NCBI GenBank assembly: GCA_902806575.1
Contig: CADCXD010000002.1
Span: 930,001-994,000, forward strand
Length of the DNA stretch: 64,000 nucleotides
Reading direction: 5' to 3'
DNA from: Jackrogersella multiformis
Lineage: Eukaryota; Ascomycota; Sordariomycetes; Xylariales; Hypoxylaceae
The notes beneath the pieces are model-generated. The model was not told where the DNA came from and did no database searches. It saw nothing but the letters and a program-made list of their open reading frames with translations. A program made the translations under genes and the position numbers. Numbering within the stretch: position 1 is the stretch's first letter; each line of letters opens with the position of its first letter. Below, one piece after another: positions 45,689 through 57,638 of the stretch.

Positions 45689-47838
45689 TGCGGTGTGGTG
45701 CAGTGTGATGTGATGTATGAAAGGGCCGGGCCGGGGTCGGTATTGGTGATAAGCTCATTTTTATTATGATATGTATGCTGTCGGCAGGGTGACGTTGTAT
45801 ATCAGATAGGATTAGGTATTGTTTGTCTCCAAGGAGAGCGTTCGTATGCTAGAGAAATTGATACCCATTTCTCCTATGCTTTGGCTTGGGGTTGATGTTC
45901 GAAGTTTACTAGGTACCTAGGTAGGTATGGATATTACATACCAAGGTAGTTCAGTTGGATTATTCGTGGGTATATTGCTAAGATGCAAACTCATATTTGG
46001 CTGTAGACTTTGGATACTCCCTTCTGGTTGTCGTGGCGGTATTTGCAACTCACCCCGGCGCTCGAACTGGCCTTACGAGCATCATATCCCAACCCTAGCA
46101 ATTGAAGTAGACGTCTAGAGGTTTAGTTGAGTTTAAACTCTGTTAAATAGGTATAAATTGTTGAAACTATCCATTTTTTTCAGGCGGCATCCCAAATGTA
46201 TAACGCGACCTTTCTCTAGCAGTGATGTTTAGATCCATATTAACAAAAACTACCATGACCCCTACCTAGGTATATAAAATGGCAAGGACAACCGCTCAGT
46301 TCTGCTGTTTATAACATGAAAAACACTACCTTTATATATAATGTGTAATGTGTGTGCGCGTAAAGAGAGAGAACCCTGCGTTTTTATCATTTTATCTTTT
46401 TACACACCAATATCTGTCATCCTAAAAGTAAGCACCACGAGAGAAATAGGTGGGTTTGCATTTGTTAGGGGAACACCTTGCTTTAAGTAGAATCCTAGGC
46501 ATGGGACCTCAAGGCAAGAGACAAGTCACGTTAGACGGAACTATACTCGCAAATTGATACGTAGGAAGTTAATTAAAGGAAATGTGATCAAAACGCCACA
46601 TATCTGCCATCTACCAAGGGTCCGCCTAATCCGGGCGGCATCATGCTCGTCAATGTGCGCTATTTGGATGGGCTGTCGTGGCTCAATGGCTGTTGTATGT
46701 ATGCCTACCTGGTCTATGTACATATGGCGGTTGGTGACTGAGGGATGTGCCGGAAGGATGTCGTAATATATGACGACTCACTGTGTTTTCTGGAAGTCTG
46801 ATCGGATGACAAATCCTAGCCTGAGAGGATGTATCGTCCCAACATGTTGGGGCCGCTTTAATAGCTACCTATGTATTCGGCATCCACTTTACTTATTCTG
46901 AGACTGCTGTTGATATATTATGGGATATCTATGGATATTAGGGCAGAGTATTATAGCCTGTCTGGATTTGCATCTCCATTGTTATTAAGAGATTTTTCTG
47001 AGCATCTTTCTGTACACGTGAACAAAAGGAGAATATGAAATTCCCTGACCCAGGCAGGTGTGTTGGCGCGAAACAAAAATAGAAGCTTGAAGAGATGGCA
47101 TCATGCAGCGTCGATCAGCAGGGAGTCAGATAACCATGTTTTCTGGGTTTCTTTTTTTTCCTTTTTTTCTTTTTTTTTTATGGCAAGGCGTAGCTGAATG
47201 ACAGGGAAGAGGCGAAACTGGAGAACGAGAGACTGAAATGGAAACAAGCCTTTGGTGTACCTATGTTCTGCATACCTACCTAGGTAAGAAAAGGATAGGC
47301 AAGTCTTGCCGCTAAGGCGATGAACCCGTATGGTTAATTATAGAACTGACATCGGGGGGCGAATATACTAGTCGTCGGGTCGTACCTACATACGTCTACT
47401 ACATAATAGTAACATAGATAGGTTGACAGATGATGGGATTTACGCTACCTAACTTACCTAGCTAGGTAGCTATGGGCGGTTTAAAACAAACAATCGCGTT
47501 TCTGGTCCTGAAACATATGGACCTCACTTCACGGCGAGGCTAGCGTCAGTGCCTGCGTGGAAATGGCTCGGCAAGGAGAGGAGATTACGACAATCTTGAT
47601 GGTTTACATCTAAGGTCGGCACACTTATCAGCCTCTTTGGAGCATATACCTCTCCTGACTTCTCTCATGTTCTTTAGACGGGAAGAGAGAGGGAGGGAGA
47701 GAAAGAAAGAAGAAAAAAACCGCTCGGTGGTACAGTTTACGTGGAAAGACATATTCGTCCAATGCGGTCTCGAGGGTTTCGCGTCGGGTTATTTAAGCTG
47801 CAGGGGTGGCTTGCCGTTGGCCCAATCGAGTATCGTGA

Positions 47839-47884
47839 GGATTGGAGTTGGATTGGAGGGCAGCTTGGAGGGCAGCTTGGAGCG
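47839..47884. repeat. GGAGGGCAGCTT minisatellite
   Basis: Two adjacent copies of a 12-bp unit plus degenerate GGATTGGAGTT copies; about 46 bp in total. Confidence 0.7.
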
Positions 47885-48020
47885 CCGTTTCATATTTTAT
47901 AGACAGATCCCCCCTCCGACCCCGTTCCGGGCCGGTGATTGGTGCTTCGGTTCCCAGTGAAGACCCGGCATGAAATTATAGCTGCGCATCCTTAAAGCGG
48001 TAGTGAGGATTGCCTATGTG

Positions 48021-48074
48021 CCTGCCTACCTGCTTATGTACCTAGCAGCCTAGGTACGTACCTACCTGGGTATG
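48021..48074. repeat. CCTACCTG/CCTAGG word cluster
   Basis: Chain of CCTGCCTACCTG, TACCTAGCAG and CCTAGGTACG type words over 54 bp in the large gene-free region. Confidence 0.7.
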
Positions 48075-48280
48075 TATCTGGTTCGCAAGCCACGATGCGG
48101 CATGGTAGGTATCTTAGACAATTAGTGAGACCGGGGCACGGGGTTCGAGAGCATGTCGTCTTCTATTAAAACCCTGAAAGGATTATGTAAAGCTCTGGGG
48201 AAAGATGAAAATACCTAGGTATCACTCTGCAGCTGTCGACAAGGTTTAGACATTCGACAGGTCGATTTGATTACCTCCAT

Positions 48281-48350
48281 GGCTACCTACCTACATACCT
48301 AGTAGCTGCATAGTAGCCAGCTACCTAGGTAGGTGTAGGTACCTAGTATG
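48281..48350. repeat. CCTAGG word cluster
   Basis: Inverted and direct copies of CTACCTAC, ACCTAGTAG, CTACCTAGGTAGG and GGTACCTAG over about 70 bp. Confidence 0.7.
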
Positions 48351-49251
48351 TATTGCAAACGTTAGATAGCCCTTGAGTAGTCCTTGTAATGATGATGTAT
48401 GTATTTAAGACATACATACTAGGCTGCTAGCTAAGATATTACCCCTGAATTCGAGGATCGACTAAGGTTGCGATTGACTTACGATAACTTCATAGCTGAG
48501 CCAAACCTACATAGTATCCTACATACTTAGGTAACTAGGTAGTATCAAAGTATAGTCGTCGGCCTATAAGAAAGTAGGCAGCGCGGAATTAAACCTTGTG
48601 CGTGCTCGTCTGCCTCGTGATGAAATTCAGCCTGCATAAACTTCAATGTTGCTAGGAGGTAGTCGAGCAAACTTTGCCAGGGGATTGAGTTCCAAGGTAG
48701 TATTGCTACGTTGCTTTAACTACCTGACTACCTGGCTACCTACCTAGGTCATATCTTGTATATGTAGGCAGATAAAGATGAAGATGTAAGATGTAGAATA
48801 TATCTACCTACCTAGGTTTGTTGTTTGTAGCTGTCTGTCGCATGTCTAAAGAGGCTCATATTCAAAAGGGCGGCCCCCTTCATCTATCTGACGCTTCCTG
48901 TCCTATGTAACGTCAGGGAGTGTCACAAATCTCCTTCCGGAAAAGGAAAGACACCAGATGAGTTTGTCCCGCTTTGAGCCTTCATACGGCGACGGCCTGC
49001 TAGTTTCAAGCAGATTTTGAACAATATCTAGGTATGTTAGGTTGACCTTGCCATTTCGAGCTTCAAGTACGGCCTGGCCTGTATACTACGTTGAACCAGT
49101 ACATGGTCGGGTGTCCGTATCACGTTTCGTGTGATGCGGCGGGCGTGCTGAAGGCTTAGGGATACCAGGTACCTAAGGAGGTAGGTAACCCGTGTTGCCT
49201 TCTGTAATAGGAGGAGGACATGACTTAAGCGGCTTATGGAACGAGGAAGAC

Positions 49252-49286
49252 GGACTGGATTGGACTGGATTGGACCGGACTGGATA
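49252..49286. repeat. GGACTGGATT decamer tandem repeat
   Basis: Three and a half copies of a 10-bp unit with one variant (GGACCGGACT). A GGACA pentamer repeat lies about 240 bp downstream (49527-49545). Confidence 0.8.
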
Positions 49287-50333
49287 GATACAATGTGGGG
49301 AGAAGCGTAGATAAAAATATAAAAAGATTTTAAAAAGCCGGATGCCAAAGAGGAGCATAACCGTATGACCCGTAGCGAGAATCGGATCCAAGGTCTTGTT
49401 GGGCAGATGGATTCCGATACGATAGTTGGATAGGCCCTAGGGTAGCTCTGGGTGAGATGTCGTCATTCTCGTCTACTTGGTCAACGCCGGGGCACTGCCA
49501 CGCCTCTTCCGACATGCTTTGGATAGGGACAGGACAGGACAGGACACATATTTTTCTTCCCTCTCCTATAGAATACCAAATCATCGTCGACGCTTGTACG
49601 GAAAGTGGTCTGGTCTGGGCTGTCTGGTTATTGAAATTTTCCACAGCTTGCTTCTCACCAATCATGCGTCGGCGACCCCTGTTTCGAGAAGGAAAAAACC
49701 GAAGAAAGGGACAGGTGGAAGCGCCTGATGAAGCAACTCAATTAATCCTAGCTGCTCAAGTAGGTAGCTTGTTTAACCAAGAATAGCCAATATATAATAT
49801 GAATATACTCGTATATTATAGCATTCCTTTTTTTAAGGTATGGAAGAAACGAAAAGCTAAGGGGTTTTCGTTTCTTTTTTCATTTATAGGTAATGTACTT
49901 ATTTATCTATATTTATTAGAGGTAGGTATTTAATATCTTATAAAAGTGGACAAGAGTAGGTAGGTATGTAGGACCTAAGTATGTATGAAGAGTAAAAATG
50001 ACTAAGAGCCTTGGAGTAAAGGGAAAAAAAAAAAGAGAGGGCTTTTAGTTGATCAGGACGATCTTGTTGTTTCAAAGTCCACATCCATATGTGTGCATGT
50101 GCCTTTGAACTCTTGGTGCTTTACTTGGATACTACAGGTACCGGTTATGTTATTTACGGTATCCATATGGGATGAATCTAGTAAAGATCTTTAGTGAAGA
50201 ATGCCAAGAGGGGTATAAGCATAGTACTATAATACATAAAAAAGGTACATACATACAAGAGGTAGGTAGGTATGTAGGTACATTTAGTAGGATACAAAGG
50301 ATACATACTTTCTGAGGTTGGTACTCGTAACCC

Positions 50334-50369
50334 GAACTGGTCAAACTGGTCAAACTGGGTCAAACCGGG
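50334..50369. repeat. ACTGGTCAA tandem repeat
   Basis: Three imperfect copies of a 10-11 bp unit (AACTGGTCAA, AACTGGTCAA, AACTGGGTCAA). A CACACCCAGCCCAG direct repeat with period 34 lies downstream at 50525-50538 and 50559-50572. Confidence 0.75.
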
Positions 50370-51481
50370 AGTAGAAAGGTACCTACCTAGCATATGTAGG
50401 TAGGTAGGTTTTGGAGGTACACAGAGAAAAACCATCGGCCCCCACTAAAACCCATAGTAGGTACCCATACCTGCCATACCTAGTACCTTCCACCTATTCC
50501 CTGCTGCACTTCAACTTTTTCGCACACACCCAGCCCAGGAACACTCAGACACCAGACGCACACCCAGCCCAGACAACCCTGATCCAAATCCACCATCTGC
50601 CATCCATCCATTCTGGTTAACCAATCCATCATTCGTTCTTTGAAGAACCTCCTGAGAATCACTGTCTACCTAGTTTAGTTCTTCTAGTCTCTCTAACCTT
50701 CCTCCCTCTTCCCTTATTTTTTTTTATGCCCTTCTCCAGGCTCGAGTCTCCTTCATATTCCCCCCGCCTCTAGATCATACGTAGATCTTTAATGGAGCCT
50801 GTATATTGATACTGATCTGTTTGGTCAACTTGTTTTCCGTCCCGACAGGCCATTCTTTTTTTTTCTCCTTTCCCTTCCCACCGAATTCTTCAACGGGGGG
50901 TTTCTTCTAGGAAGGAAAAAAAAAAAGAATAGGGAAGGCTAATTAAAAAAAAAAAAAACTCATCCTGTCCTTCGTCAGAATTCGTTATCTCAGTCCCAAT
51001 TCGACTCGGACACTGTCCTCGGAATACTATTATTACATTCCTTGTATTTTTTCTGCCTTCGAAACCTTTATTTCAATATTCTATCCAAAACAACGCCGCT
51101 TCGACCTAGCTCGGTCGGATTGCCTCAATTGTAATAACCCCAAGCTGCCGCATTAGATACTGTCCACTTGTGGGATTACTACCTTCGACATTTCACTTAT
51201 TCCTTTAGGATACTATTCTCCTACGGCCTCGTGTGCGACTATTTAATCTACCGAGCACGTCTAGCCGTCGCTGGTGTGGCTGGTTAAACCCCGTCGCTTT
51301 GGTCGTCTAAAAACTACTACACGTATACGACAAGAAGCAAGAAAATAAGTCGCCCGCCCGGCTTTGACTTGACGCCACGTCATTCCGAATTATTTCGACT
51401 TCGTTACCTATTTACTACTATACGAAGTATAAACTGCCCTTTAGTACCATCCGTGGAGAGCATTTATTCTTGCTTCTCCTG

Positions 51482-51507
51482 ATGAGGGTCGGATGAATAA
51501 TCGATAA
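51482..51507 (+). promoter_or_regulatory. Two chained uORFs running into the Pumilio start
   Basis: The first uORF is ATG AGG GTC GGA TGA (51482-51496). Its stop overlaps the start of the second as ATGA. The second is ATG AAT AAT CGA TAA (51493-51507). Its stop shares the final A with the main ATG (51507) as TAATG. The reading frames form an unbroken chain into the main coding sequence. Confidence 0.55.
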
Positions 51508-54500
51508 TGTCAACTTCTAGATCGGAACATTTGACTATTGGCTATCCTCCTAAGACAGCCAACGGTCGTTCTACTTCTCCAACCACTAACTTCCCTCCCA
51601 TCGACTCGCCCGGCGCATCTTCCCTCAGATCTCCATTCGGCATGTCTGGTGTCTTGAACCCACCTGGCAAGATGACAGGCACCTCGCGTTCCGGGGCTGG
51701 CTCTCCATCGCACGAGACTGCCGGTTCGAGTAGGCTCTTCTCCAAGAGGTAAGTTTCATTGACATCTTAGACCTTCTGGATTACCTTCTAGATTTACCCT
51801 AAATCTTTCGTATCTGGCATACGTGTCTAACTGACCAAATCTAGAGCGAGGGAAATTCAAGCCCAAGAAGGTGTTCCTGGCTTGTCAGGTAACCCTTGGG
51901 GTGGCCCGCCAACTAGCGGTAACTCGACACCTTTACGAGAAAACATCCCTGAGTCGCCAACCGACGGGTTTCCCGACTTTGCCCAACTTCCTACCTCCGA
52001 CAATTTACCCTCCACGCGACGTGCGCGAGCCGGCACTGTCCCATCTCGATTTCCTGCTGGTGGCATAGGAAATGGTCTTCTAAATATCCCTACAATTTCT
52101 TCCCAATCCACTCGACCGACGCCGTCCCAGAGCCCGTTCAAATCACCATCTCCGGGCCTGAATGATCCGCCAGAGTCTGCTCGTTCCTCGAACCTTTTAT
52201 CGCGACTCCGAGCTGGTTCTATGCCACAGCGTAGTCCCTTCTCACACGGACCTGGCAGCAGCTCGCCGTTTGGCCCTTCAGTCTTTAGTACATGGAATCC
52301 GACCGGCCGTGACAGGGGTAATACTCTTGCGAGTATAGCAAGCATTGGATCGAATGGACCAAGCTCGCCAGCCCAGTCTGCGTTTTCTAAGGAAGGACCT
52401 GGAGACAACGACGTTCATATGAGAACTCTTGATTATCTAGGTCTAGCCGAGACTCCGCAGCCAGCTCGCGCCCAGTTGGCCACGCCTTACCTGCCTGGTC
52501 TTGCTGATTTCACCAAGCAAGCCAACCGATTCCGTTCCTATTCGGTCAACAACAAGGACAAGTACGCAGACGAGGAGGATGATTACGATGAAGACATGGC
52601 ACTCGAGAGCCAATATGCTGCGCATCTCCAGGATCAATTGGCCGCTACTAATGCTGCTATTCACAGTCATAACTTGGCGGTTCAGGGACTCCAGGCTTTT
52701 GCTTCCCAGGCATCGTCCACTAGGCCACGTGCACGAACAGCAGGTGTGTTAGAGCTGCAAGGAGCAGGTTCAAGGTTGATGCGTAACTACTATCCTACCC
52801 CCTCGCGCCTTGATAGCTCGATTTCCGCTGCCGAAATTCGATTGCCCGAGGAAAAAGAATTTGACGACCTTCCCACGGCCGTGGCGGCGATGAATCTGGG
52901 TAGATCAAACAGTCGGAACAATGGTCTGTTGACGGCAGAAGAAGCTGGTCTTGAGGGTCCCACGAGTGCCTTGTGGCTTGGCAGCATCCCAACCTCAACA
53001 ACCACGTCAACCTTGACCGAAATGTTCAAAGCGTACGGCCCAATTTTGTCTGCAAGGGTGTTGACGCACAAGAACTGTGGCTTTGTAAACTTTGAAAGAG
53101 CCGACAGTGCTATTTCGGCAAAAGCTAGCATGAACGGCAAGGAGATCTTCCCTGGAGCTGGCCCCATTCGAATCAACTTCGCCAAGCCACCTTCCGCGTC
53201 GAACACTCCTGGCCACGATGGGGTGTTCCCAAGTCCCAGCCCTGATCCGTTCGCGAAGAGCCAAGACGGAACTACCCCCGGCACTGCTGCTTCTACGGGC
53301 GACAATGCGGCAGCCGCCTCGAACACAACCAATGCAGCACCGGTCATCCCCCCTTTACGCGATATGACAGGAGATATCCTTCAAATCGTCAAGTCTTTTG
53401 GTGCTAACGATGAGGATACCTACCGTATTTCCCATAGCCTCCAGCAAGCTATCCAATATAATGCATTTGTCGATGAGATACCTCCAATCCGAGAGCCCAC
53501 GCACACTCGGGTCCATGATGCACCAAAGCTGAGGGATATCCGAAAGCGGATTGACAACCAGAGCTTATCTCAGGGGGAGATAGAGCACATTGCCACTGAG
53601 ATGCTTTCTGAGATTTCGGAGCTGTCTTCAGACTACCTAGGCAACACCGTCGTCCAAAAGTTGTTTGAGCACTGCTCGGACAACATTCGAGATCTCATGT
53701 TAGGCCAGATCGCCCCGCACATGGCTGAGATTGGCGTTCACAAGAACGGAACTTGGGCAGCGCAGAAGATTATCGATGTCTGCAAGACACCTCACCAGCT
53801 TACCTTGGTTGTACAATACCTGCGACCGTACACTCTTCCATTGTTCCTAGATCAATACGGCAACTACGTTCTGCAAGGATGCCTCAAGTTTGGCGCGCCA
53901 TTCAATGATTTTATCTTCGAGACCATGCTTAACAGGATGTGGGAAGTTTCCCAAGGTCGATACGGTGCTAGGGCTATGCGAGCGTGTCTCGAAAGTCACC
54001 ATGCCACCAAGGACCAGCAAAGAATGCTCGCCGCTGCCATTGCTCTCCACAGCGTTCAACTAGCTACCAACGCTAACGGAGCCCTTCTGCTGACCTGGTT
54101 CCTGGACACGTGTACATTTCCTCAGCGACGTAGTGTACTAGCTCCTCAGCTTGTCCCCTATCTCGTCCATCTTTGTACGCACAAAGTTGCATATCTTACC
54201 GTTCTCAAGGTCATCAATCAAAAGGCCGAACCAGAGGCAAGGGACACCATCCTGAAGGCTCTCTTCTTCACTCCCAAGGACCATATCCTAGAGGCTATCC
54301 TAAGCGATCACTCTTGTGGTGCTACATTGATCTTCAAGGTTCTCACGACGCCATTCTTCGACGAGAGCATCAGAGGTCAAGTGGTAGAGAACGTGAAGAG
54401 CGTTCTCGTTCGCATCAAGGCGCAACCTAACCAAGGCTACAAGCGTCTAATGGACGAGGTTGGTCTATCTACTCGAACTGGCGGCGGCGGTGGAGGAGGT

Positions 54501-55112
54501 GGATCACGCGACCATTCCGTGGGCAATAACGCGCCAAACGAACGACAACGACCCTCATCTCGCCAGGCCCAATCGAATGCCAACGCCGTACAGCAGAACT
54601 CTCAATATAGCAACCAATACCTCAATCCGCTGAACCCTGCTAGTACAGCGTCGAATTTTGATATGGGTGGCTTTCCTGTACCTAGAAGCGAGAGTGTGGA
54701 ACCCGGCATGTCTGCATTCCCATCATATGGTCCCCAGGGACCGATGTACAACCAGACCAACGGATCAATGGCACCGGTGAATCTCCAGCAGATGCAATAT
54801 CAGCAGAACATGCTCCCACGTGGAACGCCGCCAATGAATAACTACTTCCCACCCATGCAGGCGGGATTTGGAGGTTACAATAACCCAAACCCTTCAATGG
54901 ATCAGTACCGTGGCCAGAGCGCGGCAAATGGTAGCCCTATCCAGCCGCCTGGGGCTCCTGCCGGTTATGCCCCTCCTGGTTTCAACATGGGAGTGAACAT
55001 GGGAGGCTATGGGTATGGAAATGCCATGCCTTACATGCAAGAGCAACCGGTCAACGCCAGGCGCGGACGCGTAGGTCAACCCCCTCAAAGGAAGAGGTCG
55101 CCTCGACCGTAA
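51507..55112 (+). CDS. jsn1: RRM plus Pumilio RNA-binding protein (Jsn1/Puf2-like)
   Basis: Two exons, 51507-51748 and 51845-55112 (96-bp intron), encode 1169 residues. The first 450 residues are Ser/Pro-rich with many SP/TP sites. An RRM lies at about 456-530 ('ALWLGSIP' RNP2-like, 'NCGFVNFE' RNP1-like). Pumilio repeats follow at about 650-930, e.g. 'DYLGNTVVQKLFEHC', 'HKNGTWAAQKIIDVC' and 'DQYGNYVLQGCL'. Later repeats (GRYGARAMRACLE, NANGALLLTWFLD, HKVAYLTVLKVI) lack consensus base-contacting residues. The C-terminus is Gly/Asn/Gln/Met-rich and ends in an RGRVGQPPQRKR basic tail. RRM plus a degenerate PUF array identifies the Jsn1/Puf2 group. Its members bind mRNAs, often for membrane or mitochondrial proteins, and affect their decay or localisation. 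The leader is long and pyrimidine-rich, with two uORFs directly before the start. Confidence 0.94.
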
Positions 55113-56960
55113 ATTCCAATGATGCTGACAGATGGCTTCAGAGATGATCTGAGAAGTCATCTTTGACTGTTCCGCATGAGATTAGATTCATATCTACATA
55201 TTTGTGCATTTTCACAGAATTGCGCGGTTGTACAGATAAAGGAGTTGGTTGGCTTGACCTGTTTGATTTATATTCACGAGTTTGTGTGGCAAAAGCAGTT
55301 ATGTGATGCGCTGAGACCCAGCTGGCAGCTCGGCCTGGTACGCTGTGGAGGGCTGGAAACCACACTGGCAGTACTTGGATCTCCGTACAGTTACTCTCAT
55401 TCCATCTGTACCCCTTTACGCGATTCTTAGACGTGGCCAAATCTCTAGTCGTGATTCCGATGCAGCAGATAATGAATGAGAGATCGGCAGGCTTCACCTC
55501 ACGGCAACGTTTTTTTTTTCACTTGGAGGAAGCATCCGTGGATGGAGGACTAACTCCGGCACGTTTGTTATATGTACAAATTCAGTCGCTCTACGAGGAC
55601 GAATTGAAGTTCAGCCGGATTCTTTGAACTTTGACGCAGTTTCTATCATCAGCAGGCGATATAGAGAAAAGCAAGTAGGATTGATGAAGCAAATGCGGAA
55701 TAGGGCACGAGATGTGTGCGGAGAACCCGAACCTCTGTTGCGGAACCTCTCGTTGCAACGGAAGACTTGCTTGCATTGGGATTTCACTTCGGCTCTCGAC
55801 AAGGCCCCCAACATAAGCAAGGGAGGGGAATTCGCATCATTTACGGATCCCAGACAGAAGAAAGAACCACATCATTAGCAAAGCAAATGGATAGGAAAAA
55901 TTCTTAAGAGCCGAATGATTTTTATTATCGAGTGTAATGCCTCTCTCCATCCTGTTGACTTGCTGCTCTTTCTGTGATACCCGAGTTCTGAAAGGCGGTG
56001 AGAAGTCTTATATTTCTCCAATCCTGTAGTTGCCGGTTTGTCACCGCTCCTACACTATGATTCGGTAACGAAGTGAAGATCCTAGTATATTTGCGCAATG
56101 TGTCTGCAATTCGGTGTGGTTTTGTGGATACCGACGGTACGGTACGACGAGTCTCACGAGGCCCCCATTCCCATTTATGCTGTCTTTTTTATTCTTTTCC
56201 TTGTCTTTGGCAAGAGCCTGGCTACCCAGCTGGTACCTGGGTGGCTACCATAGGCTACCTATCAAGGCTACCGACCCACCTGTCTCAATGATTGCATTAT
56301 CGTCGGAGTCAGATGAGACACATCTAGCCAGCGAAGGCTTCCTGTTCGACCTTAACGACCCAGTGACTAAACTCCCTTGCTCCGCTGGGTCGATAGGTAG
56401 ATATATGTTCATGAGGGGGCTGAGAGAAGATCGAGGGGATGGATCCGGGAGGACTTGGACGATGATTACGAATTCGCATAAATAGACTGACGAGATAATA
56501 CATGCATTTTCCTATGTTCCCTATACCACGAGGCTACCTGTCCGACTTACATAATTTCCTATGGCCTAACCGTGCTTCGTGATTATATATATATACATGT
56601 TTATATTTAATTCGAGAGCGTGCTAGGTAGCCTCCCATTAGGTATCTCACGTCTGTATCCAACGAACGAGGCCTTATCGGAGTCGCCGCATCCACCAAGC
56701 AGCCAGCCCAGTCGCGACTCGAGAGAATAAAACAAACAAGCAAGCAAGCAAATAAACGAATGACCAATCAATAAACCAGCCACCATCTCTAAATACCATA
56801 TGTATGTATACGTATCCGCTAGCCCAGACACCAAGCCCTTCACCATCGGGATCTACACCGGGTCCTGCCGCCCAAGCGCCAGCCAGATTGATTCCCTGGC
56901 CAAGGCTGGGCCGGACCATACTGCCTACCTCGGTATACATAACATACCATACCTATTAGG

Positions 56961-57002
56961 TAACTACCTACCTACCTACCTACCTACCTAGGTACCTACC
57001 TG
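56961..57002. repeat. CCTA tandem array ending in TACCTAGGTACC
   Basis: About eight tandem CCTA units run into CCTAGGTACCTACC. This is the clearest case where the dispersed word expands as a tetranucleotide satellite. Confidence 0.85.
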
Positions 57003-57567
57003 AGAAAATGTGCTAGAGGCGGATCTGGTAGTGGGTGACGAGGAGGGGGGAAGAAGAGGAGGAGGCTACGCTACCCATCTCTCCCCCCCCCCCCTCCTAC
57101 GCGGGACGAATCGGTCGGCTGGGGCTACACTAGAAGAAGACAGACAGGCGGTATCCACTGCATGGTAGCCACGTCAGCTGGGACGTATAGTACCTATATA
57201 CCGATACCTGCGTACGATGTACCGGATGTATGTATAAAGCATACAGCATACAGCATACCTACGGCATACACGCTGGGGTAGAGGGGAACCATGTGGCTAC
57301 CTAGCCTCTCCAGCTCCATACCGGACCAGCTTAGCTTAGTTTAGCTTACCTTGCCTTGCCTCCTCGGCATCTTCATATTCCCCTATTCCTCATAACTGGT
57401 GATGGCGATAATAACAACAATGGCAATGGTAACAACAACGATCACTATAACGACTTCACACGGCCAGGCCAACAACTACGAACACTCGAGTCTTGCAGTA
57501 ATTAAACCAGTTGGGAAAAAATCTTCGTTTCCTACTGCGGTAGCTAGTATACGACTGGTTGGTAGCT

Positions 57568-57638
57568 ATAGTAGTAGTGGTAGTAGTTAGTAGTAGTAGT
57601 AGGACGGTAGTAGTAGTAGTAGGCAATAATAATAGTAG
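57568..57638. repeat. GTA trinucleotide microsatellite
   Basis: Interrupted runs of GTAGTAGTA with AATAATAATA at the right end, over about 70 bp; not coding. Confidence 0.85.

Larger units (their letters stand above)
45689..51506. other. Longest intergenic region (5.8 kb)
   Basis: No gene is recognised on either strand. Between 45.9 and 50.4 kb the sequence is AT-rich with the densest CCTAGG words of the window (45909-45928, 47276, 47455, 48021-48074, 48281-48350, 48721-48820, 50261-50281, 50378-50410). T tracts lie at 47150-47180. Short tandem repeats lie near 47839, 49252 and 50334. From about 50.45 kb to 51.5 kb the composition becomes pyrimidine-rich with poly-A and poly-T runs (50917-50957), as in a long fungal 5' leader, probably that of the Pumilio gene. 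Confidence 0.6.

Noticed and set aside
46030..46075. Possible tRNA B-box (GTTCGAGCGCC) on the minus strand
   Set aside because: No pairing T-stem and no matching A-box at a suitable distance.
51857..52408. 183-codon minus frame opposite the Pumilio gene
   Set aside because: A shadow of the Ser/Pro-rich N-terminus in the antisense direction; no domain.
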